Shown here: piece after piece, positions 27,301 to 35,708 of the stretch
Numbering within the stretch: position 1 is the stretch's first letter
How the letters are laid out: each line of letters starts with the position of its first letter
Assembly (NCBI GenBank): GCA_049334165.1
Contig: JBEGHD010000004.1
Source: JBEGHD01 sp049334165
Lineage (GTDB): Bacteria > Bacteroidota > Bacteroidia > Flavobacteriales_D > Sanyastnellaceae
DNA length: 64,000 nucleotides
Strand: one strand, 5' to 3'
Made by a program: the position numbers and the translations under genes
The notes under the pieces: model-generated
What the model was told of the DNA's origin: nothing
Database searches by the model: none
The model's input: only the letters and a program-made list of their open reading frames with translations

Positions 27301-28140
27301 ATGAAATCAATGCAGTTTATGAAGAATTTTAAATTATTTAGTCTAATCGCTTTTGCCTCACTACTCGTTTTAGGTCTCTCATCTTGCGAAAAAGATGACG
27401 AAGATGACATGGAGGAGGAGATGATGGAAGAAAGCGATGATCCAACAGGTAGTTTCGAAGCAATGGACCAGCGTCTTTCACAAAACATGGTGGTTGTTGA
27501 ATCAATCACTATGAGTGAAGACGGTTGGGTGGTGATCCACGCAGACAATGGCAACGGTGGACCAGTAGTTCCCGGAATCATTTCTACTCCTAAGTTTGTG
27601 GAAGCAGGTACTTCTACAGATGTGAAAGTTGCTCTCGAGCAAACAGCTGAATTCGAAAGCGGTGATGACATCTGGATTATGCTTCACACCGACACTGGTG
27701 TAGAAGGAGTTTATGAATTTGATGGAAACAGCGGTGAAGACGGACCAATCCTCGATTCTGATGGAAACGTTGTGACTTCACCTATCACAATCATGTCTAC
27801 TTCTATCGAAGTTCAAAATCAGCCTGTAATGAACAACACAATCACAATCGACCAGGTGAATGCAGCCGTAGACGGTTGGATTGTAGTCCACAATGAAATG
27901 GGAGGAGAAATTGAACTTCCAGGCATCGTTGGTAAAACAGCCGTGCAAGCAGGTATGAATAACGATGTGGTAATTGAACTCGATGACGAAGTTACTTACA
28001 ACACTGGCCAGAGCTTATTCCCTATGCTTCACATCGATGAAGGTCCGCTGGGAGAATATAACTTCCCGGGAGTAGACGTTCCTGAAGTGTTTGGATTCAG
28101 TGAATCGAATATAATTGTTACAGAAATTACTGTTCAGTAA
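27301..28140 (+). CDS. Lipoprotein with two DUF7282-type repeats
   Basis: 279 residues. The signal peptide ends in LGLSSC, then comes a strongly acidic stretch (EKDDEDDMEEEMMEESDD) and two homologous ~100-residue units. Each unit holds the pattern (D/E)GW-(V/I)-V-(I/V)-H and a later MLH-(T/I)-D-x-G-x-x-G-x-Y (SEDGWVVIHADNG, WIMLHTDTGVEGVYEF; VDGWIVVHNEMG, LFPMLHIDEGPLGEYNF). These are DUF7282 features, a beta domain also known from archaea. Three ATGs compete (27301, 27310, 27319); the last gives the shortest signal peptide. Function unknown. Confidence 0.82.
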   Translation: MKSMQFMKNFKLFSLIAFASLLVLGLSSCEKDDEDDMEEEMMEESDDPTGSFEAMDQRLSQNMVVVESITMSEDGWVVIHADNGNGGPVVPGIISTPKFVEAGTSTDVKVALEQTAEFESGDDIWIMLHTDTGVEGVYEFDGNSGEDGPILDSDGNVVTSPITIMSTSIEVQNQPVMNNTITIDQVNAAVDGWIVVHNEMGGEIELPGIVGKTAVQAGMNNDVVIELDDEVTYNTGQSLFPMLHIDEGPLGEYNFPGVDVPEVFGFSESNIIVTEITVQ

Positions 28141-28177
28141 TTAAGGTTAGAGTAAAATCAAAGTAGAGGCACTTTGT

Positions 28178-28209
28178 CCGGCATCTTGTTAAAAGGTGCC
28201 GGTTTTTTT
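28178..28209 (+). terminator. Rho-independent terminator
   Basis: Stem ccggcatctt / aaggtgccgg with one mismatch and a seven-T tail, 38 bp after the lipoprotein stop. Confidence 0.88.
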
Positions 28210-28384
28210 GTGTTAAATCGTTTACAGAAAACTGTACGATTCTCCACAATCCTCCAGAGTAAGCACTCTTGAAAATCGACTCAAATGACTGCTGGTCCTG
28301 AGTTCAAGTCGGTCTCGATTCTGCTGGCACGCATTTCTCACTTCATCGAGACAACAAGTTGAACCCTAAAAACTATTTTAAAAA

Positions 28385-28951
28385 ATGAGTTACGATTTAA
28401 GCGGAAAGAAAATAGCCATTTTGGCGACAGACGGATTTGAACAGGTCGAATTCACAACCCCAAAACAGAAATTGGAAGAAGCAGGTGCCGAAGTTCACGT
28501 GATTTCCGAAGAGTCTGGAGAGATCAAAGGATGGGACAGCACCAATTGGGGCGATTCCTTCAAAGTGGACAAGACGGTAGACAGCGTAGTGGCCTCTGAC
28601 TACAACGGACTGATGCTGCCTGGAGGAGTAATCAATCCAGACAAGCTTCGCAGAAATGAGAAAGCAGTAGAATTCACTAAATCATTTTTTGAAGACGGTA
28701 AACCAATCGCTGCTATTTGCCATGCGCCACAGCTCTTGATAGAGACTGACGCGCTCAATGGCAGAGAAATGACATCTTTTCCATCTATCAAGACCGACCT
28801 GAAAAATGCAGGCGCTCGCTGGGTAGACAAAGAAGTTGTGGTGGATGAAGGATTGACCACAAGTCGCTCACCAGAAGACATGGAAGCATTTTGCAATAAA
28901 ATGCTTGAGGAGTTTGCTGAAGGAGTGCACGAAGAGCAGAAAACTGTCTAA
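28385..28951 (+). CDS. DJ-1/PfpI family protein (type 1 glutamine amidotransferase fold)
   Basis: 188 residues. The nucleophile Cys112 lies in AAICHAPQLL, the usual nucleophile elbow, with KKIAILATDGFEQVEF at the N-terminus and GLMLPGG before it. PfpI/YhbO-type proteins have been described as intracellular proteases and as deglycases for methylglyoxal-damaged proteins; both assignments are debated. Cytosolic stress protein. It is transcribed alone, 244 bp after the previous gene. Confidence 0.92.
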   Translation: MSYDLSGKKIAILATDGFEQVEFTTPKQKLEEAGAEVHVISEESGEIKGWDSTNWGDSFKVDKTVDSVVASDYNGLMLPGGVINPDKLRRNEKAVEFTKSFFEDGKPIAAICHAPQLLIETDALNGREMTSFPSIKTDLKNAGARWVDKEVVVDEGLTTSRSPEDMEAFCNKMLEEFAEGVHEEQKTV

Positions 28952-29050
28952 GACACACACCCTCCTCAATTATTCGAGGACTTTTGTATAGCAAAAAGGT
29001 CTGGAGTACAGCTTTAGTTTGGTTGAGCTGGCTCTGGGCCTTTTTCATTT

Positions 29051-29776
29051 TTAAGCAGCTGAAGGTTTAATTTCCCGGATTAAAATTCTTTTGGCTACGG
29101 GAAGTACAGTTTCGTTAAGCGGAAACTTCAGAGCAGAGCGAAAAACGTAGGTTGCCGGATTTGGGAGTTCAGTGAATTTCTTCGTCAGTTCCATTTTCAC
29201 TTGTGACAGCGTTCGGGCAATACTTTTCTTCTCTTTTTGAATCAACATAGTTTTCAAAGAGCGGTAAGTTTCCTCAGTCGCTTCTATGAGTGACAGCTGG
29301 TAGCGGTAAATGAATATTTCACTGTTCTTTTCTTCCTCGAGAAAGAAATAACCTTCATTCCTGTACATCGGTAACAAGCCGACAGTATCCAACTCCACAT
29401 TCTCTTCTACAAATTGATAAATGTCTCTTCCTTCGTCAATCATTGAGCGTAGCCTGGGAATGCTAAACTCCATGAGGTCCCTCACGATTTTTAGAGATTC
29501 ATCATCCTCCACCAGCTCCTTGTAGTGCATCTTCAAATCCTTGAGGTCGATTTCACTGAGCGACTTCGGGAAAAGGGATGCCAGCTTATCCTGGTTTTGC
29601 TTGAGTTCCATAAGATGATTGTAGTGACTCACAAGTTCAGCCAAAGGCGGGTAGAGTCTGGCCTGATCGAAGTGTTCTTTCACGTACTGCAGATAAGCCA
29701 AAAGTAAATACTGCTTGTACTCAAAGTCGTGAACTCCAGAAGTGAGCCAGTCGGGTTGAAGAGATTTAATAGCCAT
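29051..29776 (-). CDS. Conserved-looking hypothetical protein (241 aa)
   Basis: Not recognised. No signal peptide or membrane helix. The sequence is mostly helical with well-distributed hydrophobics (YKQYLLLAYLQYVKEHF, YPPLAELVSHYNHLMELKQ) and ends in a beta/hairpin-like part with YVFRSALKFPLNETVLPVAKRILI. Codon use and the clean start and stop fit a real gene. Transcribed away from the DUF6913 gene; no partner is evident. Confidence 0.7.
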   Translation of the reverse strand: MAIKSLQPDWLTSGVHDFEYKQYLLLAYLQYVKEHFDQARLYPPLAELVSHYNHLMELKQNQDKLASLFPKSLSEIDLKDLKMHYKELVEDDESLKIVRDLMEFSIPRLRSMIDEGRDIYQFVEENVELDTVGLLPMYRNEGYFFLEEEKNSEIFIYRYQLSLIEATEETYRSLKTMLIQKEKKSIARTLSQVKMELTKKFTELPNPATYVFRSALKFPLNETVLPVAKRILIREIKPSAA

Positions 29777-29921
29777 GCTTTCAGGTGTTTATTAATTCTT
29801 TAACGAAAAACCCCAAAAAATGGTTTAGTCCGGCTGAGTGGTGTTAGTATTTTTTGGATTTCACTAAGTCACACGGCTATTCATTGACAGCTCTAAATTT
29901 TTATTTTAGCCGGCAATCAAC

Positions 29922-30473
29922 ATGGCGTTATTACAGAGCATAAAGAAGAAAGCAGGAAGGTATTTCCTAAATCGAGGAGAGTGGAAGAGGAAGCGAAAGG
30001 GATCCAATTTCACTCAAGGTCAGAGCGTCTTGATTTTGTACCTCGATCAGGGCGAAGACTACTACAAAAAGGTAAAGCGATACGTTCAACACCTCAAAGA
30101 AGAGTACGGTATGCGCGATGTTCTGGCGCTTGGTTATGCTGACTTTGCCGAAAAGAACCTTCCACACTACCAAAAACATCAACTCGAAATCGAGTTTTTC
30201 TGCCGCAATGACCTTAACTGGTATTGCAAACCTCAGGGAGCAGTAGATAAAATCCTAAAGAAACCGTACGATATCCTCATTGACTTGGTGTTTGAAAAAT
30301 CCTTACCAATGGAGTTTGCGCTGGCTGAATCACAAGCCGGAATGAAAGTAGGTAAGCACCACACTCCCGGAGCGAAGCACTGCGACATCGTACTCAACCT
30401 CGAAGGTCGCGACAACATCGATGAGTTTCTTCATCAAGTAGATCACTACCTTTCCAACTTTTCGTTTCAGTAA
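29922..30473 (+). CDS. DUF6913-type hypothetical protein (183 aa)
   Basis: Short basic N-terminus (KKKAGRYFLNRGEWKRKRKG), a beta-alpha start (SVLILYLDQGEDYYKKVKRYVQHL) and a central strand-rich domain (YDILIDLVFEKSLPMEFALAESQAGMKVGKH). This pattern, located directly before dapA, is one I associate with DUF6913 in Bacteroidota. Function unknown; possibly co-transcribed with dapA (69 bp to its ATG). Confidence 0.6.
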   Translation: MALLQSIKKKAGRYFLNRGEWKRKRKGSNFTQGQSVLILYLDQGEDYYKKVKRYVQHLKEEYGMRDVLALGYADFAEKNLPHYQKHQLEIEFFCRNDLNWYCKPQGAVDKILKKPYDILIDLVFEKSLPMEFALAESQAGMKVGKHHTPGAKHCDIVLNLEGRDNIDEFLHQVDHYLSNFSFQ

Positions 30474-30542
30474 AGTTGTGCTCAACTAAGGAGATTTTTA
30501 CAACTTGCAGCATCCAAATTTTTGAATCTAAAAGATCTCGAT

Positions 30543-31433
30543 ATGAATACGTTCAAAGGCCTTGGAGTGGCCATGGTGACTCCGTTTAAAGCCAATAAGG
30601 AAATTGATTTTGAAGCGCTGAAGAGAATCACTCAAACTTTGATTGATGGTGGAGTGGATTACCTCGTGGTGCAGGGAACAACTGGCGAAGCAGCAACGCT
30701 TAAGCCAGAAGAAAAGCGCCAGGTGCTCGACACGGTAATGAAGGTGAATAACGGCAAGCTACCCATCGTTTACGGTGTGGGAGGAAACAACACAGCTGCT
30801 CTCGTAGAAACGCTCAAGACCTTTGATTTCTCAGGTGTTGATGGCATTCTCAGTGCAAGTCCGAACTACAACAAACCAACTCAGGAAGGCATTTACCAGC
30901 ATTATAAAATGCTGGCTGAAGCGACCGATCTTCCAATCATTCTCTACAACGTTCCAGGGCGAACAGCCAGCAACGTGAAAGCTGAAACGACTTTGAGGCT
31001 TGCGCAGAATTTTGAAAATATCGTGGGTGTGAAAGAAGCCAGTGGAGATATCGATCAGGTGATGGATATCATTCAGGGAAAACCTGCCGATTTCCTGGTG
31101 ATTTCAGGTGAAGACGCACTAACGCTCCCGTTCATTGCAGCTGGAGCCGATGGAGTTATTTCCGTTGTTGGAAACGCTTTTCCAAAAGAGTACTCGGCCA
31201 TGGTTCATAAATCGCTTGAAGGCGACTTCGAAACTGCGCGAAAGTACCACTACCAGTTGCTCGATGTCATCGGTCAGCTCTTTGCCGATGGAAACCCCGG
31301 AGGAGTGAAAGAGGCACTTCAGATTAAAGGCCTCTGCGAAAACCACTTGAGGTTGCCACTTGTGCCTGTTTCTTCTACAGTGAAGGATAGGCTGACAAAA
31401 CTGATGAAAGAAAGAGACCTGATGGAAGTTTAG
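30543..31433 (+). CDS. dapA: 4-hydroxy-tetrahydrodipicolinate synthase
   Basis: 296 residues. Condenses pyruvate with aspartate semialdehyde in lysine and diaminopimelate synthesis. Signatures: GTTGEAATL, YNVPGRTASNV (Tyr of the triad) and the Schiff-base lysine in IVGVKEASGD. Length is standard. The frame extends to a TTG at 30522, but MNTFKGLGVAMVTPF at the ATG is the family start. A long hairpin terminator follows. Confidence 0.96.
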   Translation: MNTFKGLGVAMVTPFKANKEIDFEALKRITQTLIDGGVDYLVVQGTTGEAATLKPEEKRQVLDTVMKVNNGKLPIVYGVGGNNTAALVETLKTFDFSGVDGILSASPNYNKPTQEGIYQHYKMLAEATDLPIILYNVPGRTASNVKAETTLRLAQNFENIVGVKEASGDIDQVMDIIQGKPADFLVISGEDALTLPFIAAGADGVISVVGNAFPKEYSAMVHKSLEGDFETARKYHYQLLDVIGQLFADGNPGGVKEALQIKGLCENHLRLPLVPVSSTVKDRLTKLMKERDLMEV

Positions 31434-31452
31434 GCAAACAACCTTTGTCTAT

Positions 31453-31522
31453 AAAAGTCGGAAGTCCTGAAGAGATCCTGAAACAAGTTCAGGATGACAT
31501 CTTCAGGACCTCCGACTTTTTT
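31453..31522 (+). terminator. Long hairpin terminator with an embedded palindromic repeat
   Basis: Outer stem aaaagtcgg / ccgactttt, second stem gtcctgaaga / tcttcaggac, and an inner palindrome atcctgaa-acaag-ttcaggat. A T-run follows. The inner part with the flanking gacat recurs in the terminator at 35643. Confidence 0.9.
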
Positions 31523-31576
31523 ATTTGTCTGGAATACATAATTTTACCTCCAATTAAATCACTTAATTCTTTAGCC

Positions 31577-31921
31577 ATGTACGAATACAAAGGAAAACTT
31601 CGAAGAGTGGTGGATGGAGACACCATCGATGTTGAAATCGACCTCGGATTTCGCATGAAAACTGAGCAGCGAATCCGGTTAAAAGGAATCGACACGCCAG
31701 AAATTTACCGTCAGAAAAAAGAGTCCGAGGAATACAAAAAAGGCCAGGCTGCAAAAGAATTTGTCGAAGAGCGATTTGCCCAGAACGGAGGAGAATTTCT
31801 CATTCGCACTGACAAGCTTCCGGGAGTTTACGGCAGATTCATCGGTGTGATCATTTTTGATGATTCAAACATCAGCCTCAATGACGAACTGCTGGATAAA
31901 GGACATGCAGGAACATATTGA
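31577..31921 (+). CDS. Thermonuclease (SNase-like) family protein
   Basis: 114 residues, one staphylococcal-nuclease-like OB fold: RRVVDGDTIDVEIDLGF, then RIRLKGIDTPEIY and GRFIGVIIFDD. The conserved Asp/Arg set around DGDT and R-L-x-GIDTPE is intact. No signal peptide, unlike secreted SNases. The ORF extends upstream to 31445 but that stretch is the dapA terminator hairpin; the ATG at 31577 fits the family start. Confidence 0.88.
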   Translation: MYEYKGKLRRVVDGDTIDVEIDLGFRMKTEQRIRLKGIDTPEIYRQKKESEEYKKGQAAKEFVEERFAQNGGEFLIRTDKLPGVYGRFIGVIIFDDSNISLNDELLDKGHAGTY

Positions 31922-31943
31922 TACCGAGCTTCTCTAAAAACAA

Positions 31944-31975
31944 AAGCCGTCTGAATTTCTCCAGACGGCTTCTTT
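31944..31975. terminator. Bidirectional terminator
   Basis: Perfect 10-bp stem aagccgtctg / cagacggctt between the convergent nuclease and typA genes, with A-rich 5' and T-rich 3' flanks. Confidence 0.88.
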
Positions 31976-31982
31976 ATTGCTT

Positions 31983-33782
31983 TTACACTTTAGCGACTTT
32001 CTTTCGCTCATGCTCTTTGAGGTAAATCTTTCTGATACGAAGTGAGTTAGGAGTTACTTCCACATACTCATCACCCTGGATGTATTCCAAGGCTTCTTCC
32101 AGTGAAAACTCTCTCGGAGGAGCGAGCTTCACTTTATCATCGGCTCCAGAAGATCGCATGTTAGTGAGCTTTTTCGTTTTGGTAACGTTCACTGTCATGT
32201 CTCCCTGGCGCGAGTTTTCTCCAATCACCTGACCTTCGTAAATGTCTTCGTTAGGAGGGATGAAGAAAGTACCACGATCTTTTAGGTTGTTCAAACTGAA
32301 AGGAATCGATTTTCCGGTTTCCATGCTGATAATAGAGCCGTTCATTCTTTCTGGAATAACACCCTTGTGAGGCTGGAATTCCTTAAATCGGTGCGACATA
32401 ATCGCCTCACCGGCAGTGGCTGTAAGAAGCTGGTTTCTCAATCCGATGATTCCGCGAGATGGAATTTCGAACTGCAACTTCATGCGGTCTCCTTTAGGCA
32501 CCATGCTGAGCATTTCACCTTTTCTCTGCGTCACCATTTCAATCGCCTTTCCAGAAACTTCGTCTGGAAGGTCAATGTCGAGTTCCTCAACAGGCTCGCA
32601 TTTCATACCGTCAATTTCTTTGATGATTACCTGAGGCTGACCAATTTGCAGTTCGTAGCCTTCACGTCTCATCGTTTCGATCAAAACAGAGAGGTGAAGT
32701 ACGCCACGGCCAAAAACAGTGAAAGTGTCGGCAGAGCTGGTTGGCTCCACACGAAGGGCCAGGTTTTTTTCAAGCTCTTTTTCTAATCTTTCTTTGAGGT
32801 GACGAGAAGTCACGAACTTTCCTTCTTTTCCGAAAAAAGGAGAATCGTTCACCGTAAAGGTCATGCTCATTGTAGGCTCATCGATTTTGATTCCGCCAAG
32901 AGCTTCAGGGTTTTCGAAGTCAGCAATGCTGTCACCGATGTCGAATCCTTCGAGTCCAACTACTGCGCAGATTTCTCCGGCTTTGATCGACTCAACTTTC
33001 TTTTTACCAAGGCCTTCAAAAATGTAAAGCTCTTTGATTTTTGATTTCACAACTCCTCCTTCGCGCTTGCAAAGAGAAACCGGTTGACCTGTCTTGAGCT
33101 CTCCACGGCTCAGTCTTCCAACGGCAATTCGGCCGATATACTGAGAGTAGTCGAGAGATGTGATCAGCATTTGCGGAGTTCCTTCAGAAACTTTTGGTTC
33201 TGGGATGTGCTCCACAATGGCATCCATCAAAGCGGAAATGTCTTCTTTTGGCTCTTTCCAATCTGTGCTCATCCAACCTTGCTTGGCAGAACCGTAGATT
33301 GTTGGGAAATCCAACTGATCTTCTGAAGCCTCGAGGTTAAACATCAGTTCGAAAACCAATTCGTGAACCTCGTCTGGTGTACAGTTTGGCTTGTCTACCT
33401 TGTTGATAACAACGATAGGCTTCAATCCAAGTTCGATTGCTTTTTGAAGTACAAAGCGCGTTTGTGGCATAGGGCCTTCGAACGCATCAACCAACAGAAT
33501 CACACCGTCAGTCATGTTCAAAACCCTTTCCACTTCACCACCAAAGTCACTGTGACCCGGGGTGTCTATGATATTGATTTTAGTGTCTTTCCAGTTCATG
33601 GAAACGTTTTTCGAGAGGATGGTGATTCCACGCTCTTTCTCGATGTCGTTGTTGTCCATGATCAATTCTCCCGGAGCTTCGTGGTCGCTAAAAAGCTTAC
33701 CGGCCAGGAGCATTTTGTCCACCAACGTTGTTTTCCCGTGGTCTACGTGGGCGATGATGGCAATATTTCGCAATTGTTGCAT
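31983..33782 (-). CDS. typA: Translational GTPase TypA/BipA
   Basis: 599 residues from the ATG at 33782 (MQQLRNIAIIAHVDHGKTTL). G1 AHVDHGKT, G3 DTPGHSDFGGEV and G4 NKVDKP are intact; EF-G-like domains III and V and the BipA-specific C-terminal domain (FSLEEALEYIQGDEYVEVTP, SLRIRKIYL) follow. It binds the 70S ribosome and supports 50S assembly and growth at low temperature. A frame with ten additional residues exists upstream but is not family-like. Confidence 0.96.
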   Translation of the reverse strand: MQQLRNIAIIAHVDHGKTTLVDKMLLAGKLFSDHEAPGELIMDNNDIEKERGITILSKNVSMNWKDTKINIIDTPGHSDFGGEVERVLNMTDGVILLVDAFEGPMPQTRFVLQKAIELGLKPIVVINKVDKPNCTPDEVHELVFELMFNLEASEDQLDFPTIYGSAKQGWMSTDWKEPKEDISALMDAIVEHIPEPKVSEGTPQMLITSLDYSQYIGRIAVGRLSRGELKTGQPVSLCKREGGVVKSKIKELYIFEGLGKKKVESIKAGEICAVVGLEGFDIGDSIADFENPEALGGIKIDEPTMSMTFTVNDSPFFGKEGKFVTSRHLKERLEKELEKNLALRVEPTSSADTFTVFGRGVLHLSVLIETMRREGYELQIGQPQVIIKEIDGMKCEPVEELDIDLPDEVSGKAIEMVTQRKGEMLSMVPKGDRMKLQFEIPSRGIIGLRNQLLTATAGEAIMSHRFKEFQPHKGVIPERMNGSIISMETGKSIPFSLNNLKDRGTFFIPPNEDIYEGQVIGENSRQGDMTVNVTKTKKLTNMRSSGADDKVKLAPPREFSLEEALEYIQGDEYVEVTPNSLRIRKIYLKEHERKKVAKV

Positions 33783-33809
33783 GCTGTTTACTCGTTTTAA
33801 AAATGTGCG

Positions 33810-33817
33810 CAAAAGTA
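33810..33817 (-). promoter_or_regulatory. -7 box of typA (TACTTTTG)
   Basis: Exact TAnnTTTG match on the minus strand, 27 bp upstream of the typA ATG. No clear -33 TTTG. Confidence 0.5.
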
Positions 33818-33944
33818 CGTTATTTCTCTCGTGTGAGAATGGCTTTTAACGTTTTAATAATGCAACTACAGGAAGTTAGGTATTTGCCCTATATAGATTC
33901 AAGCTTTGATGTATCTTGGACGGGAAAGATAATTTGCATCTGTT

Positions 33945-34652
33945 GTGATAAAACTGTTCAAACTACTTGTTCTGTGCCTTAGTCTTGTTTTGAGCAATTT
34001 GTTGGTAGCTCAATCTGATTCACTTACACTTTCAAAGGCTGATTCATCGGACACGAATTGTCTAAACTGGATAGCGCCTGTTTGGTATTTTCCTTCACGA
34101 TTTGAGACAGTGCACGGTATTGCAATTGGTTTAGGGGACCTACAGAAAGACAGCTGCAATAGTACTGTGAATGGTTTGAAGGTTGAAATCCTTGGGTTGG
34201 GAGTTGGTGTAGGTTTTTTGAATTCGAATACTATTTCAGAAGACTCTGCCACACATGCCAGTTTAATTGACAACCCTGTACGAAGGACCAAGAATCAAGT
34301 AAACGGTTTTAACATTTCACTTTTCGGAACAATTGATGATCTACGCGTAAATGGTGTTTCATTAGGAGGATTAGCTCAATACATAGATTTTGTTCAAGGA
34401 GTGCAAATAACAGGTGTTAATAGCAGAATTTCAGGTAAAATATCTGGAGTGCAACTCTCCGGAGCATACAACAATGCAATTATTTGCCACGGAATACAAA
34501 TGAGTTTACTAGGTAATAAAGCGTTTGATCTAAAAGGGATTCAAATAGGGCTTTTCAATAACTCTGAGATCACTCGCGGCTTCCAGTTTGGGCTATGGAA
34601 TGTTAATGAGAAAAGATCATTACCTTTCATAAACTGGAACTTTAAAGACTAA
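33945..34652 (+). CDS. LA_2272-type surface-repeat protein
   Basis: 235 residues from a GTG start. A signal peptide (MIKLFKLLVLCLSLVLSNLLVA) precedes a glycine-spaced repeat region: GLGVGVGFLN, GVQITGVNSRISGKISGVQLSG, GIQMSLLG, GIQIGLFNNSEITRGFQFGLWN. The ending SLPFINWNF is typical of this Bacteroidota/Leptospira repeat family. Probably an outer-membrane or periplasmic beta-solenoid; function unknown. Base composition is a little more AT-rich than neighbours. Confidence 0.75.
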   Translation: MIKLFKLLVLCLSLVLSNLLVAQSDSLTLSKADSSDTNCLNWIAPVWYFPSRFETVHGIAIGLGDLQKDSCNSTVNGLKVEILGLGVGVGFLNSNTISEDSATHASLIDNPVRRTKNQVNGFNISLFGTIDDLRVNGVSLGGLAQYIDFVQGVQITGVNSRISGKISGVQLSGAYNNAIICHGIQMSLLGNKAFDLKGIQIGLFNNSEITRGFQFGLWNVNEKRSLPFINWNFKD

Positions 34653-34775
34653 AAAACCGCACTGACGTTTTTTTCAACACGGTTTATGAAAAGCCTGAAT
34701 AAGTTGATGGGGGTAAAACCGTAGAATTATTTATACCTTTTAGTAATTCTGTTCATTAGGAATATCAATTCCTCG

Positions 34776-34985
34776 AGCCCTGAAAGGGCGTCATTCATCA
34801 GAGTTGTGCGAAGCACATCTCACGAAAACAATTCTGAAAGACAAGTAAGCCCTGAAGGGGCGGTGTCAATTAATTACAGACTTAGGTTATTTTGATGTCG
34901 CCCCTTCGGGGCTCATGTGAATAGTTAGGTTCTATTATCAAAGGGTTTTACCCATTGTTGTAGGCTGACGTCCTTTCAGGACTGG
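34776..34985. repeat. Palindrome-rich ~210-bp repeat, copy 1
   Basis: Blocks in order: agccctgaaagggcg, gagttgtgcgaagcacatctca, gccctgaaggggcg, gtcgccccttcggggct, caaagggttttacccattgttg and gtcctttcaggact. Most are short palindromes. The same order recurs at 35408-35615 in the same orientation. No open frame inside. It resembles Bacteroidota intergenic elements with gccc-tgaa-gggc and cctttcagg half-sites. Confidence 0.85.
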
Positions 34986-35093
34986 ACTATAAAGTTAGCT
35001 TAGCTTGCAATAACCCTTCGCCTGATGGTAGCAACTGTTGGTCTTCAAACATTTGTTGTCTGAAGTTGATCTAAAAGAACGCTTTTAAATGTT

Positions 35094-35348
35094 TTAATCT
35101 TCTTTCTCAAATTCCGTGAAGGTGATTTCATACTCCTCATCGTTTACATTGCAGATCACCACTTCATGATTTTTCTTAGAGTATTCCGAATCGTAGTAAG
35201 CACCAAACTCTTTCATCAAGTCATCTTTCTGAATGCGGTAGGTGATTGATTCAATTTCCTTCTTTTCTGCCAACTGGTCCGAATTGATGGTACTTGTGCA
35301 ACCCAACACGAAAATGGCACTGGCTAAAATGAATGAGAAATTCTTCAT
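35094..35348 (-). CDS. Small lipoprotein (84 aa)
   Basis: Signal peptide MKNFSFILASAIFVLGC with lipobox VLGC at Cys17. The mature ~65 residues are acidic and beta-like (YEITFTEFEKED end). No family recognised. It is sandwiched between the two palindromic repeats, which may have moved or duplicated around it. Confidence 0.7.
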   Translation of the reverse strand: MKNFSFILASAIFVLGCTSTINSDQLAEKKEIESITYRIQKDDLMKEFGAYYDSEYSKKNHEVVICNVNDEEYEITFTEFEKED

Positions 35349-35407
35349 GACTTCTAGTTTTTAGTTTGTAATTCTTTCGAAGTTAAAGAATTATCTGTAA
35401 AAAAAAT

Positions 35408-35615
35408 AGCCCTAAAAGGGCAACATCTATTAGAGTTTTGCGAAGCGCAGCTCATGAAATTGAAGTCTATTTTGGATTGAGCCCTAAAAGGAGCGACATC
35501 AGGAAATTTTGGGGTCAGGAGGATATGATATCGTCCTTTCAGGACTCGGCCTTGCAGTAGGGTGCCTCATACAAAGGGTTTTACCCTTTGTTGAAAGCTG
35601 GCGTCCTTTCAGGAC
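35408..35615. repeat. Palindrome-rich ~210-bp repeat, copy 2
   Basis: Contains agccctaaaagggc, gagttttgcgaagcgcagctcatga, gccctaaaaggagcgacat, gtcctttcaggact, caaagggttttaccctttgttg and a second gtcctttcaggact, in the same order and spacing as copy 1 with about 25-30 percent divergence by eye. Confidence 0.85.
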
Positions 35616-35642
35616 TTCACATTCCTGAACGATTTGCAAACA

Positions 35643-35690
35643 AAAAGCCGGATAGATACTGAAAAAAGTTCAGCATGACATCCGGCTTTG
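35643..35690 (-). terminator. Terminator of the transketolase genes, with embedded repeat
   Basis: Outer stem aaagccggat / atccggcttt; inner ctgaa-aaaag-ttcag followed by catgacat. On the minus strand a T-run follows. The inner part matches the dapA terminator. Confidence 0.85.
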
Positions 35691-35708
35691 AATTATTTTC
35701 TCTCGGTA

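Noticed and set aside
28255..28345. Possible tRNA remnant (cctgagttcaagtcgg, T-loop-like)
   Set aside because: T-stem does not pair and no D-arm or acceptor stem can be found.
31445..31576. 44-residue N-terminal extension of the SNase-like protein
   Set aside because: The stretch is the dapA terminator hairpin and embedded repeat.
34776..35615. CRISPR array
   Set aside because: The repeated blocks are short palindromes of different sequence with irregular spacing and no cas genes.
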